The position numbers and the translations under genes were made by a program. From positions 54,463,201 through 54,527,200 of the forward strand of contig OW388293.1 of the NCBI GenBank assembly GCA_936450465.1: DNA of 64,000 nucleotides, written 5' to 3'. The notes below the pieces were generated by a model that was not told where the DNA came from, ran no database searches, and worked only from the letters and a program-made list of their open reading frames with translations. Below are positions 9,503-21,854 of the stretch, in pieces (within the stretch, counting starts at the first letter, position 1; the number at the start of each line of letters is the position of its first letter). This stretch comes from Gibbula magus (Eukaryota; Mollusca; Gastropoda; Trochida; Trochidae).

Positions 9503-11735
9503 TGAAACATAAGTTATATCGTCAAGCAAAGTAAAAACTCTTGTAACTTTGTGTAGTAAGACAGCAAGGGTACCTGTGCTGATTAGAATATAGGGACATT
9601 ACGGAGCTGAAATTGAAGTTATATCGTCAAGCAAAGTCAAAACTCTTGTAACTTTGTGTAGTAAGACAGCAAGGGTACCTGTGCTGATTAGAGTGTAGGG
9701 ACATTACGGAGCTGAAACTGAAGTTATATCGTCAAGCAAAGTCAAAACTCTTGTAACTTTGTGGAGTAAGACAGCAAGGGTACCTGTACTGATTAGAATA
9801 TAGGGACATTACGGAGCTGAAATTGAAGTTATATCGTCAAGCAAAGTCAAAACTCTTGTAACTTTGTGTAGTAAGACAGCAAGGGTACCTGTGCTGATTA
9901 GAATATAGGGACATTACGGAGCTGAAATTGAAGTTATATCGTCAAGCAAAGTCAAAACTCTTGTAACTTTGTGTAGTAAGACAGCAAGGGTACCTGTGCT
10001 GATTAGAGTGTAGGGACATTACGGAGCTGAAACTGAAGTTATATCGTCAAGCAAAGTCAAAACTCTTGTAACTTTGTGGAGTAAGACAGCAAGGGTACCT
10101 GTACTGATTAGAATATAGGGACATTACGGAGCTGAAATTGAAGTTATATCGTCAAGCAAAGTCAAAACTCTTGTAACTTTGTGTAGTAAGACAGCAAGGG
10201 TACCTGTGCTGATTAGAATATAGGGACATTACGGAGCTGAAATTGAAGTTATATCGTCAAGCAAAGTCAAAACTCTTGTAACTTTGTGTAGTAAGACAGC
10301 AAGGGTACCTGTGCTGATTAGAATATAGGGACATTACGGAGCTGAAATTGAAGTTATATCGTCAAGCAAAGTCAAAACTCTTGTAACTTTGTGTAGTAAG
10401 ACAGCAAGGGTACCTGTACTGATTAGGATATAGGGACATTACGGAGCTGAAATTGAAGTTATATCGCCAAGCAAAGTCAAAACTCTTGTAACTTTGTGTA
10501 GTAAGACAGCAAGGGTACCTGTGCTGATTAGAATATAGGGACATTACGGAGCTGAAATTGAAGTTATATCGTCAAGCAAAGTCAAAACTCTTGTAACTTT
10601 GTGTAGTAAGACAGCAAGGGTACCTGTGCTGATTAGAGTGTAGGGACATTACGGAGCTGAAACTGAAGTTATATCGTCAAGCAAAGTCAAAACTCTTGTA
10701 ACTTTGTGGAGTAAGACAGCAAGGGTACCTGTGCTGATTAGAATATAGGGACATTACGGAGCTGAAATTGAAGTTATATCGTCAAGCAAAGTCAAAACTC
10801 TTGTAACTTTGTGTAGTAAGACAGCAAGGGTACCTGTGCTGATTAGAGTGTAGGGACATTACGGAGCTGAAACTGAAGTTATATCGTCAAGCAAAGTCAA
10901 AACTCTTGTAACTTTGTGGAGTAAGACAGCAAGGGTACCTGTGCTGATTAGAACCATCATGAAGCTGAAACATAAGTTATATCGTCAAGCAAAGTCAAAA
11001 CTCTTGTAACTTTGTGTAGTAAGACAGCAAGGGTACCTGTGCTGATTAGAGTATAGGGACAATACCGAGCTGAAATTGAAGTTATATCATCAAGCAAACT
11101 CAAAACTCTTGTAACTGTGTGTTGTAAAACAGCAAGGGTACCTGTGCTGATTAGAGTATTCATGCAGCTGAAACATAAACAAAGTCAACAATCTCAGGGC
11201 CTTCTTTCAAGGTAAAAATAATGTGTAGTCTGGGCTGTCCGTAGATAATCCCCAAGGGTACTTGTGCTGATTAGATATATGAATCAGTAGGAAGCTGAAA
11301 CATAAGTTATATTGTCAAGCAAACTCAACAATCTCAGGGCCTAACTTCTGTCAAGTTAATAATAATGTGTAGTCTGGACTGTGCGTAGACAATCCCCTAG
11401 GGTACTTGGCTGATAAGAGGCATAGGAATCATTAAGGAGCTGAAACACAAGGTATATGGTTAAGCAAACTCAATAATCTCTGAGTCCAGTATCAAGTTTA
11501 TAATGTGAAGTCTTGGCTGTGCATAGACAATCCCTGAGAGTAACTGTGCTGATTAGACGCTTGAATCATTAAGAAGCTGAAACATAAGTTATATTGTCAA
11601 GCAAAGTCAACAATCTAAGGGCCTTCTGTCAAATTGATTCTAATGTCTTGTCTTGATTCTCAAGTCTTGGCTGTGCGTAGACAATCCCCATGAGAATCAT
11701 GTAGGAATCATTAAGAAGCTGAAACATAAGTTTCC
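9503..11735. repeat. 105-bp minisatellite carrying repeated exon-2-type splice acceptors
   Basis: The array has roughly 14 near-identical 105-bp units (9503 to about 10970), then about six more diverged units of about 105-150 bp to 11735. Read on the minus strand (the KCNQ sense), each unit contains a pyrimidine-rich TTTCAG followed by a short segment and then CAG/GTACCC, which looks like a donor. The unit at about 10947-10975 reads TTTCAG then CTTCATGATGGTTCT, identical to the first 15 nt of the upstream exon 2 copy. The unit therefore probably arose by amplification of the intron/exon-2 boundary. Units differ by a few linked substitutions (GAGTG, AACTG, GTGGA), giving a partial three-unit higher-order pattern. 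Confidence 0.92.
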
Positions 11736-11833
11736 CCCGACTCACTCTCCCTTTACCATATGTGAACCTCTGCATATGAAGACTGTACACTTAAATGAAC
11801 AATCACCCTAAACATATGTAAAGTTTCAAATTA

Positions 11834-13127
11834 CGAGGGGCGTTCAATAAGTGTTGCAAGCGGGGCATTGGTGTTTACATAAACAGTGTCAGCTTATAGC
11901 AGGTGTTACTATAGTCAAAACATAACATTGACACATGTCAAAACAATTTCTAGACATAACAATTATTTAGATATAATAGCTGCGCTGACCTAGGGGTCTC
12001 CATAATCATGGATTCTCTCAAACATGAACAACGTGCTGTGATCAAGTTCCTTACTAAAGAGGGATGCAAAGCTACAGAAATACATAATCGTATGTGTAAT
12101 GTGATGGGTAAGGATGCTCCTAACTTTTCAACAGTTTGTCGCTGGTCTCTTCAGTTCAAGCGGGGCAGGGAGTCCTTAGACGATGACCCACGGTCAGGCA
12201 GGCCATCTGAAGTCACCCGACCGGAAGTTATTGCCGCTATCGAAAGACGAATTTTAGCTGACCGCCGTGTTAAAGTTTCTGAACTGTCTTTGGAATTCCA
12301 GATATCAGTTGGAAGTGTTGAAAAAATAATTCATGACCATCTTGGTATGTCCAAGGTATCTGCAAGATGGGTACCCAGAAACCTCACACACAAGATCGCC
12401 AGAAAAGAACCGAAAGTTGCATGGAGCTCCTGGATCGGTTTAATGCGGATGAAGAAGGTTTTTGTCTCGTCTGGTGACAGGTGACGAAACCTGGATCCAC
12501 CCCTGGGACCCGGAAACTAAACTGGAATCCAAGCAATGGAAGCACCCGAGTTCACTGCCTCCCCTGAAGTTTCGCACTCAACCATCAGCTGGCAAGGTTA
12601 TGGCGACAATCTTTCGGGATGCAAAAGGCATATTATTAATTGATTACTTGCCAACCAAAACTACAATGAATGGTCAATATTATGCCAACCTAATGCAAGA
12701 ATTGCGAAAGACAATTCGACAGAAACGCCGTGGAATGTTGACACGTGGTGTTCTGATTTTGCATGACAACGCTCCAGTCCACAAGTCAAGAGTTGCACAG
12801 GCCGCTATACGTGATTGTGGATTCGAACAGCTTAACCACCCACCCTACAGCCCAGACCTAGCCCCCAGTGACTACTTCCTGTTCAGAAACCTGAAATCCG
12901 CCCTACGTGGAAGGCACTTCCGGGATGACGAAGACGTCAAAGCTGCCACAGAGGCGTGGTTAGGGGGGCAAACGGAAGACTTCTACAAAAGCGGCATCAA
13001 AAGTCTTAAAGAGAAATGGAATAAGTGTATTGAGGTGAAGGGTAACTATATAGAAAAATAAAAGTAAAAAATTGACTACGCGAGTTGGTTTTATATTGAA
13101 GTTGCAACACTTATTGAACACCCCTCG
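11834..13127 (+). mobile_element. Mariner transposon, 1.29 kb, structurally complete
   Basis: The inverted ends begin CGAGGGGCGTTCAATAAGTG on the left and match CACTTATTGAACACCCCTCG on the right with one mismatch. TA lies on both sides (11832-11833 and 13128-13129), the mariner target duplication. The length is typical of the family. It carries a transposase frame at 12008-13061. The subfamily is not assigned. Confidence 0.95.
12008..13061 (+). pseudogene. Mariner transposase (DD34D), two frameshifts
   Basis: This is a DDE-type cut-and-paste transposase relic. The N-terminal helix-turn-helix region runs from the start to about 12240 and ends in the mariner motif DDDPRSGRP. The catalytic part contains GDETWIHPWDPETK, LHDNAPVHKSRVA and YSPDLAPSDYFLF. 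All three acidic residues are present, with 34 residues between the second and third. Reading starts in the frame of 12008 and must change near 12386-12390 (a CA-repeat), then again near 12458 (a T-run), to reach the frame that ends at 13061. A stretch ending in MELLDRFNADEEGF lies in the middle frame. Each change fits a one-base loss. The copy therefore cannot make full-length transposase as it stands, but decay is slight, so it is fairly young. Confidence 0.93.
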
Positions 13128-13640
13128 TATCAACACAATCTTATTTTTATTATCCTTTGGTTTGATATACTTGACTGATTTGAATAATCACATGTCTCCC
13201 AATCTGCACAATTTTCACCTGTAACCAAATCATCCGGATAAATGAGGTCTGACTTACATGATTCGGAAGAACCGAACACTGATTAGCCATGAATAAAAAA
13301 AGTAAAATAACAAGGGTGTTCTTGAGAACGAAATTGCTTGGAGATTGATGAAATGAAGCAAAACCCAGCAAATAGGAAATTATTGATTTCTTCGAACACT
13401 GAATGGTAAAATATGACGAGTATCTCGTGAAAGATGCTGCGGGACATACACAAGACACAATTAACACTGAAAACTATCTTCAAGGAACTGTAGATGACAA
13501 CATGAAACACAGGCATTAGTGATACTGCTTTTGATAAAACATGCGCAGGGATAAATTATTCATTTTGCTATAAAATTTATCATTTGAAAACAATCTGCTT
13601 CCATCTGTGGAAAATAAGAAATGATAAAAAGATACTTTAA
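13128..13640. other. Sequence with no gene found
   Basis: About 500 bp between the mariner and a microsatellite. Overlapping minus-strand frames here show no domain or splice logic. Confidence 0.45.
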
Positions 13641-13644
13641 GAAT

Positions 13645-13732
13645 GACATGACAAGACAAGACAAGACAAGACAAGACAAGACAAGACAAGACAAGACAAG
13701 ACAAGACAAGACAAGACAAGACAAGACAAGAA
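13645..13732. repeat. ACAAG pentanucleotide microsatellite
   Basis: About 17 uninterrupted ACAAG units. The uninterrupted state implies a high mutation rate. Confidence 0.97.
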
Positions 13733-13859
13733 TTTGATAGAAATGAACTGCAGTTTTTAGATTTGTGTTGAAGGAGTTGTAATGATGAGAATTCTTGATC
13801 TGAACTGGAAGATAGTTCGATTATGTGGAGGTACAGTAATAATTTTTATCTTAAATTAT

Positions 13860-14690
13860 TATCATAATAAGCATTTTCATCTCCATTATCATCCTTTATA
13901 TAATCAGAACCATCATCATTTTTATCAACATCATCACAAGTCATCACCATCCACATCCTCATGATCCAACCATTCAAACTGGGTTCACCATTGTTTTCCC
14001 CTTCCTCCCCATCCTCCTCCTTATCATCATCGTCATCATCACATTGTCATCATCAGATTGTCATCATCACATTGTCATCATCAGATTATCATCATCAGAT
14101 TGTCATCATCACATTGTCATCATCACATTGTCATCATCACATTATCATCATCACATTATCATCATCACATTGTCATCATCAGATTGTCATCATCAGATTG
14201 TCATCATCAGATTGTTATCATCAGATTACCATCATCAGATTGTCATCATCAGATTGTCATCATCACATTGTCATCATCACTTTGTCATCATCACATTGTC
14301 ATCATCAGATTGTCATCATCACATTGTCATCATCAGATTGTCATAATCACATTGTCATCATCACATTGTCATCATCAGATTGTCATCATCACATTGTCAT
14401 CATCACATTGTCATCATATATCAGATTATCATCATCACATTCACATTGTCATCATATTATCATCATCACATTGTCATTATCATAATCATCACTATCATCT
14501 AATGTCATCATCACATCATCATCACATTATTATTATCATCATCACATTATTATTATCGTCATCACATTATTATCATCATCATCACCACAGAGCATTATCA
14601 TTATCATTACCAACAAAACATCACCATCTTACTTACATCGTCAATATCAACAACATCATCACACTATCATCATTATTATTGATTACTTAC
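13860..14690. repeat. CAT-rich array with a 14-bp minisatellite core
   Basis: At about 14040-14470 roughly 30 copies of a 14-bp unit, ATTGTCATCATCAC or its CAG variant, are arranged in tandem, flanked by looser CAT/ATC repeats. Long open frames across it are by-products of the repeat and should not be annotated as protein. Confidence 0.93.
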
Positions 14691-15588
14691 AAAACATGTT
14701 TACACTCATGTATTGAGCTTTTATCTAAAGCATATTCCACATTTTCATCTTCCAGTATACCAAAAAGAAACAGTTACTCCAACATGCTCATTTTGTATTC
14801 AAATGAAAGAAATTGGAGTAATTGTGCTTGCAAGAAGATGTTTACAAAGTTTATGAGTCTGAAATTTCTGATGCATAAAACATAAACATAATCTGCTTTT
14901 TATTGGCATATGCATATCATCTATTTTCCGTCCAATTTGCATAATCACAGCATGTCAATCTAGCATCTGAACATTATGTTCTTCAAGGTGCACTTCATAA
15001 TCATCAAGATACAAGAGCAGGGTTTTCTAATGCACCTCAACACTATATATTCTAGAACTGACGTCAGTTACTCAACGAAACAGAGATAATTATATCTTTC
15101 CTTTATTTGCAGAGGAGCAATATATATCGACTAAAGCATTAGGTAACAGACAAACTTTCCGGAGTCTGGCATCATTATATAATGCAATTAACAAAACATA
15201 AAAAGAGACCATCAATTTAAAAGCAAAGGGAAGACATTTTTCATGGACCAATTACTCTCTTATGTAACTGATGCTATTGCTCACCCATTGGTATTAAATC
15301 AATATCATATCTAATTACTTCAAATACCAGATGCATAATTAGTTGCAATAACAAACTGGAAAAGGATGAAATTAATATTTTCTCCTGAGATAACAAAAAA
15401 AGGTAGATAGAAATAGTTATAATTATAATTAATCTTACAAGTTTGATTTTTTAAAATCTGCTTTCAATCATAATTCAAGTGATGATAGTGTATAATTTCT
15501 TACCAATTTTTAATATTTAGATTAAACAAGATCTAATAACAGTTTTTAAGATAAAAATATGAGATTGCAAATATTTCACTAAGGTTTG
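14691..15588. other. AT-rich sequence with no gene found
   Basis: About 900 bp. No repeat ends, exon or conserved motif was recognised. Confidence 0.5.
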
Positions 15589-18500
15589 TTTCCATCCCAG
15601 CAGGCAATTCGACGTTGAACCGACGTTGAAACGACGTCGTTCATCGACGTAGAAATGACGTTGTATTATGGGTGTATATGAAATTTGCGGCGACGTTGAT
15701 TATCGACGTTGAATCGACGTCAGAACAATGTTGTTGCTACGACGTTGAAATAACGTTGGTTCGACGTTGCATCTACGTTGATACGACGTTGCACCAACTT
15801 TGACGCAACGTCGTATCAAAAACGTTGTCAAGACGTCGATTCAACCACAACACATCGACGTCGCCGCAAATTTCATATGCAACCATAATACAACGTCATT
15901 TCAACGTCGATAAATGACGTTCTTTCTGAGCAGTAGCACTCTCTAAAAAAAATAATCTCAATTCTAAAAGTTATTATCTCTAAAAGACAGATATTATATC
16001 TTCCGGTTTAGCTGTTGCAACAAGGGATTAGTCAAAGCAATCAACATTGAACAAGAAACAACAGACAGCTAGGGATTAAGATTACATAATTGTTTATTCT
16101 GCCTTAAAATAACAAGAATACGCGGTTCTTTGTGTCTTCAAAGGCGCGTTCAACGTTTCGTCACAGCACCATTCATCAGCTTTCTGGAAAAAGAAAAAGA
16201 CAACTTACACACATGAAAAAGGGAAAGAAAATCAACTTATTATTTATGTCGATGCTTCATCAAATCTTGAAATGTATCTAATTTTCAAAAACAATCACGT
16301 TACTCATCATTATCCCTGTACTTTAACAATATGAATTATATGTGTTAAATATCTATGGACCTTTACTGAGTCTTAATCGTTTTATGTCGGAAAATACACG
16401 ATGCATGATGAATAAGTGTATACCTGAGAAAAGATTCTGGATGGAGTTTGACAGATAACCCAGCTAATCAATAGATGCGATATCTCCGTCTGCAAATCTC
16501 TCCTCCCCATCTTATCCCTTCTCAAGCAGTTGACTGAAAACAGAAATGTGAACATTTATAATTACTCACTACAAACAGTCATACTTCTTTAACACAATTA
16601 TTCATAGAAATTTGTCAACACAATAACTGAATTTCCACCAATACCAGCTCCTATAAATAATTATATATGAATCACTTTCAGTATATCGATATATTAGCAT
16701 AAATTATACATGTCAATTACGTGTACATGCACAGATAATTATCATGAAATAATTTCTGTTTGAATCAATATAGAACTTTTCAGCTTGATTAAAAATCATC
16801 TCAACAAGAAGATCATTTGAATTTAACGCATGTCATCATATAGATGAGATCGATACTGTCATTAATTTTTTTTAAAAATCCAGTCGATCATCATGTTGAT
16901 GTTTTCAGAACTATGTATACTTATTAGTTAATTTAATGAAATTACTGTGGTTTCTTTGATAAACGATGGAATTTTTAACATTAATTTAATGTTTTTCATA
17001 AATTATGTTTAATTTTCTTTTTTCTATCTTGGAAATGACAGTACATATTAGATCAACATATATAGATAGTTGTGAAAAATTTAACATGGCGATCTATGGA
17101 AAACGTTTTATTCAATGTACACATGTAGGTAAATCGGATGACATTATTTAGATTGTCATTTATATTATGTACTTCAAGCTGAGATGATTTCAAATAAAGC
17201 TGAAAATTTTCAGAAGGAAAAATGTACAAGATAAAAATAAGAGTTTATGTTACTATTGTAATGAAGGCTGTGTTGAAAATGAATTTCATGTATTTCTTGT
17301 TTGTAATCAGTACCAGCCTGTTAGAAACAGATACCTTCCTATGATTTCAACTGTGCATAAAGATGAACAATTAATGAACAATTTGTTAAACTCAAGCAAT
17401 TTCAATATAATTTTATCTGTGTCAATGTTGCCACAAAGATTTTTGAAATGAGACGTAAATAATACATTATGTTATTTATATATTTTCCACGTGACTGTAC
17501 AATTTCAACCATAAACCATAACTGTACTATAGGTCATCTGGCCTGAAATATTGAATAAAGCTTCTGTCTGTAAAGCTGAAAATTTTGACATTGATCCAAC
17601 AAGAACTTATTTTATGAACATTATTTATCCTAGAGTCGACTAAATTAACATGCATGTGTATGGAATTAATGTCACCGTCCGAATACTTTTTGCATCACTC
17701 TGCATATCATATTGAAATAACGTTTAAATATAAGTGGCACAGTAATATTCATAATGTCAATTTTAGCATGCTTTTTAAATCGTGTTAATATGACGCAAAC
17801 AGCAATCAACATAAACAAGTTAGCAAAGCCTGCACTGAGTGAACTTGCAAACAGCTGATCGAAGACAATACGAACTCCGCGCATCATTGTGAAAACACGT
17901 CACGGCGCACTTTACGTAACACTGTAAAGAGTTTGACCATGTTTCCAAAGCCGGGCAGGCGACAAAATTGGTTTGCAAATTATGTCGTTGATCTCTAGTC
18001 AGTGAAAATAAAGTTTATGGATCGGTTAGATAGGTTAGGTAATAGTAGCACAATCATTCAAATTCCTACTCGTTCTTCAGCAGTGTTAATAAGACTGCCG
18101 ACTTCTACTGCAGTAAATGTAAACTACGCTTCGCTTTGTGTTGAGTGTGGTAGGCTAGTGTGGCGGGTTTGGTTTGGACGACGTGTCTGTATTGGGTTGA
18201 CTTTATTAAATATTAATGATCAAAGTGTGCATAAATGCAGGAACAATAACTTACCCCAGAAAGAGAAGTGGCGACACCAGTGTCCATAATACGCAACATA
18301 ACAGATTCCCTCTACGCGGCGACGTCAAACATGGCGGCGAAAGTACTTGGTTTGTGACGTAATCGTTGCACACATGACGTCATAAGCTTTTGTGCTGGCG
18401 CGAAAACGTACACAGCTTCACAAATATTTGTTACGTTTTAGAAAAGAGTCTCAAATGATAAATAAGTTAATGATTGAAATACATGGGCATACAAAATAGA

Positions 18501-18907
18501 TTACATATCTGTTTAAAAATAAATTCCCCGTTAACTATTAAAATATTTCGCGACTGCGATCTCTAATAAATGAACAGTAGGATGCAGTTAGGATCGATGT
18601 CGTTGTGGATTGTGAAGACGTTGAAATGCCGTCGTAAATAGACTTATTATCGACGTAAAAAATCACAACGTTGAAGAGATGTCAGATATCAACATAACAC
18701 CGACGTCGAAAATACCGACGTTGAAACGACGTCTGATATCGAATATATTATCGACGTCGAAAATAACAACGTTGAAACGACGTAATTTTATCGACGTCGA
18801 AAAAAGAGACGTTGAAACGACGTCGTTTTATAGTTGAACGACGTCGCGACATTATTTCAACCAAAATGCAACGTCGTTACAACGTCGTGTGCCTGCTGGG
18901 ATGGAAA
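15589..18907. mobile_element. 3.3-kb inverted-repeat element with ACGTTGAA subterminal arrays
   Basis: The ends TTTCCATCCCAGCAGGCA and TGCCTGCTGGGATGGAAA form an 18-bp perfect inverted repeat. Inside each end is about 300 bp of degenerate short repeats built from ACGTTGAA and ACGACGT (15610-15920 and 18590-18890), which may serve as multiple transposase sites. No target duplication is clear and no transposase was recognised. The interior holds a LINE 3' fragment (17215-17451). Divergent short frames at 17672-17887 (minus, with a hydrophobic stretch) and 18002-18289 (plus) are unassigned. The superfamily is unknown to me. Confidence 0.75.
17215..17451 (+). pseudogene. LINE reverse transcriptase C-terminal fragment
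   Basis: The reading frame before a TGA at 17449-17451 includes CYYCNEGCVENEFHVFLVC. This is the C-x2-C ... H-x4-C cysteine/histidine motif found at the C-terminus of many non-LTR retrotransposon ORF2 proteins. About 110 nt of trailer follows, ending AATAAAGCTTCTGTCTG near 17575. The polymerase domain is absent, consistent with the 5' truncation usual for LINEs. It is nested in the 3.3-kb inverted-repeat element. Confidence 0.7.
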
Positions 18908-19057
18908 TGCCCAAAAAAGTATTCACTTAAAGGTTTACAACATAAAGTCGCATCTACGTATCCAACATGTAGTTGCTCTGTGTATTAAGTGGTAAGGCTA
19001 GAGAGATATGTAAGGAATAAAACATTTCTTATCACTAACTAAAACAAGTGTTTGCCA

Positions 19058-19712
19058 CTAACATGGCAATGTCCCCCGCCATTAACATTGAGTTTAGTAA
19101 GACACATCATTTGGTCGAAAGGCTACTCCATATATTGCATTACTGGTAAAAAGTGTCATGATGATCAACAAATTTGAAGACTTTGGGTGCTTGGGTTCAT
19201 GAGATATTGCGTTAGAAAGTCGAAGTCAAAGTTTGACAAAATTGACTGGTGTCTGAGTAATCTGCCAATATAGGCTGTCAGAAAATATTAAGACATTATA
19301 TCCAACAGGTCATGAGATATCGCGTTAACAAGAGAAAATAAAGTGGTCGAAGTGTTGTGTTGACCTTGAAAATAAGGTCAAGGTCACCAAAATCTACAGG
19401 TGTCTGCGTCTGCCCACATTGTAAGCCAACACCAAATTTGAAGTCTTTGGTTGCAAAGCTTCATGAGATATCGCGTTAACAAGAGTTCGAAAAATGGTCA
19501 AAGTGTCGTGGTTACCTTGAAAATAAGGTCAAGGTCACCAGAATCGACTGGTGTCTGTGTCTTCCCACAATTTAGGCCAACACCACATTTGAAGACTTTG
19601 GATGCAAAGCTTCATGATATATTGCATGAAATGTGACGTACGTACGCATGGACAACGGACATACGGATGCTGCTGAATACATAGTCCCCCCGTTCGTATT
19701 GCGGCGGGGTAC
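19058..19712 (+). mobile_element. Helentron-like element, family H3
   Basis: The left end contains GTCCCCCGCCATT and the right end CGTATTGCGGCGGGGTAC, forming a short GC-rich inverted pair. The interior has about three diverged repeats of 110-150 bp containing CAAGGTCACC, GACTGGTGTCTG and CATGAGATATCGCGTTAA. Class is inferred from structure. Confidence 0.6.
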
Positions 19713-20010
19713 AACTAGATAGAGTATGAAATGACACATATGTAAAAGCTTTCCAATTAAAATGGTATCATTTATATCTGTGGTAAGCACTTTAAGGCAT
19801 ATATCATCACCACATGGTTAACTTCTATACAAAGTTGTAGTTATACTGTTTTCATGTTATGATCCGTTTTGTCTATTTTTGGAAAAACATTTTTTAGAAA
19901 ATTCGCCATCCTTGTCTTGTAAGCTCCTGTACACACAATTAGACATCATCATATTACAATGCACATTTGGAGTTTTTAAGTTATATAGCATTAAAGTCAA
20001 GATAAAAAAA

Positions 20011-20810
20011 AGAGCCATGGGCTCTGTAGCTCATCAGGTTTTATATACATTAACTAATTCAAAATGTCAACTTCTAGGTGAGAGGTATAACACATAGGAA
20101 GCACTTTAAATGGAGAAGATGAAATAGGTCTTAAGGTCCTTACCCCTTTGATCTATCTTTGAGGCCAGAGATAAAATCCACTACAAATAAAGTCACACTT
20201 GAAGATTTAATTCATTACTGTTGTTTCCTTTAAATTACATCCCTTTAAAGAGCACATAAATCTTTACATGAAATAGTTTTTCAGGTCATGATGTCTGTGA
20301 CCTATATTTGAGGTCGCAGGATCACAAAATCTACAATTTAGAATCCTCATTGGCCAAGCTGCACACAACTTTTCAGCTCTCTAGACCATTCGCAACTGGA
20401 GAAGAAGATGAAAATAGAGTTTTGAGGTTGTGACCCCTGTAACCCCATTTGGGGTCATGGGGTCACCAAATCTACAATTTAGAATTCCCATTAGCCAAGG
20501 AGTCTACACACAACTTTTCATCTCACTAGACCATTAGGAACTTGAGAAGAAGATGAAAATAGGTTTTTGGGGTTGTGATCCCTGTGACCCCATTTGATGT
20601 CACAGGGTCATGAAATCTACAATTTAGAATCCCCATTAGCCAAGGAGTCTGCACACAAAATTTTAGCTCTCTAGATCATGTGGTTATGGAGAAGAAGATT
20701 AAAATGCGAAAAGTTTACAGACAGACGGACGGACAGACGGATGGACAGATGCCGGATACCATGCCATGCCATAAACCCATCGGGCCTTTCAGGTCAGATG
20801 AGCTAAAAAA
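20011..20810 (+). mobile_element. Helentron-like element, family H1, copy 2
   Basis: It starts AGAGCCATGGGCTCTGTAGC and ends GGGCCTTTCAGGTCAGATG followed by AGCTAAAA. The interior is about four diverged repeats of about 120 bp containing CTACAATTTAGAATC and GAAGATGAAAATAGG, then an ACGGACGGACAG run before the 3' hairpin. The interior family matches the copy at 57800 but not that at 4004. Confidence 0.65.
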
Positions 20811-21850
20811 AACAAAAGAAAGTGGGGGAAATTTGTCATTTTGGCCAAAATTAAAAAAACTTTTGGGCACCTTGAGATGACAAGTTTATATTCACTTCGA
20901 TCTGAACTTTCAAGATAAAGAATTCACTCCAATTCAAATTTTTTAAATAAAAGATATATTCACTTCAATATGAGTTCATATGATAAAGAATATATTCACT
21001 TCAATCTAAGTTCGCAAGATAAAGAATATTTTCCCAGCAAAGAAACTCTCTTGCGATAAAGCAATTCTGAAGTCTTCATGGAATATGTGAAAGAGTTGTT
21101 AATGGCCTCCATCATAAAATCTATCGTCAATCATTCAGAAATCTCAAGAAGCAGACAGCCCCAATTGTGAGATTGTCCTTGGATGAATCTTGCTTGTTGA
21201 GGATTATGTAAGGATTTTTTTCTCTTTACATTATAGGACGAGCATCAAATGATATGAAGAGCATGATACATGCAAGCACTCTAGCTTTCAACACAAAATA
21301 CTGCTGGGGGAAGTATCATACTGGATGTCATGAGAATACAATTATAAATCCATTATGCTTTGACATAATAGACAGGCATGATTCTAAGTAATGCTACTCT
21401 TATACAACACTATAAAAGCATCATGACTTCATGGTACAGAAACCTTGCACAATATATCTGCTTTCATGGAAGAACTATACATTTTTTCTTCTTGGTGAAA
21501 AAAGATTATTTGGTTTACAGATTCCTCGACCATGATTTTGACCAATTTGGAAAAAAAAGCTACTCAGACTCCCTCCCAATTAAAATTTTGACAAATTTTC
21601 CCTTCCACTAAAAAATGTTGCTAGATTTTGACCGACAAAAATATAAGTGATTTTCTTAATCAATTCTGTGCCTGTTTAGCCAACCTGGACATTTTTCATT
21701 TACAGAAGAGCAAAATTGCTATTTTTCTTTCTCCTGTCTTCTGACATTTGGCCTAAAAAAATCAATAAAACATTATAAATTATGCCTGATTTTTAAAGGA
21801 AATAATGTATTATGTTGTAGATGTTTTGTAAGAATGAATTTGTGTTGCAT
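20811..21850. other. Sequence with no gene found; short tandem motif at 20885-21035
   Basis: At 20885-21035 three diverged units of about 50 bp share TATTCACTTCAATCTAAGTT and GATAAAGAAT. The remainder is AT-rich and unassigned. Confidence 0.5.
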
Positions 21851-21854
21851 TTAA

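Noticed and set aside
13961..14885. Overlapping long frames rich in Ser, His and Ile
   Set aside because: They arise from the 14-bp CAT-rich minisatellite, which is open in several frames at once.
16140..16180. CTGATGA ... GACGAAACGTT on the minus strand, resembling a hammerhead core
   Set aside because: The bases between the two core motifs do not form a stem II, so the resemblance is probably chance or a decayed relic.
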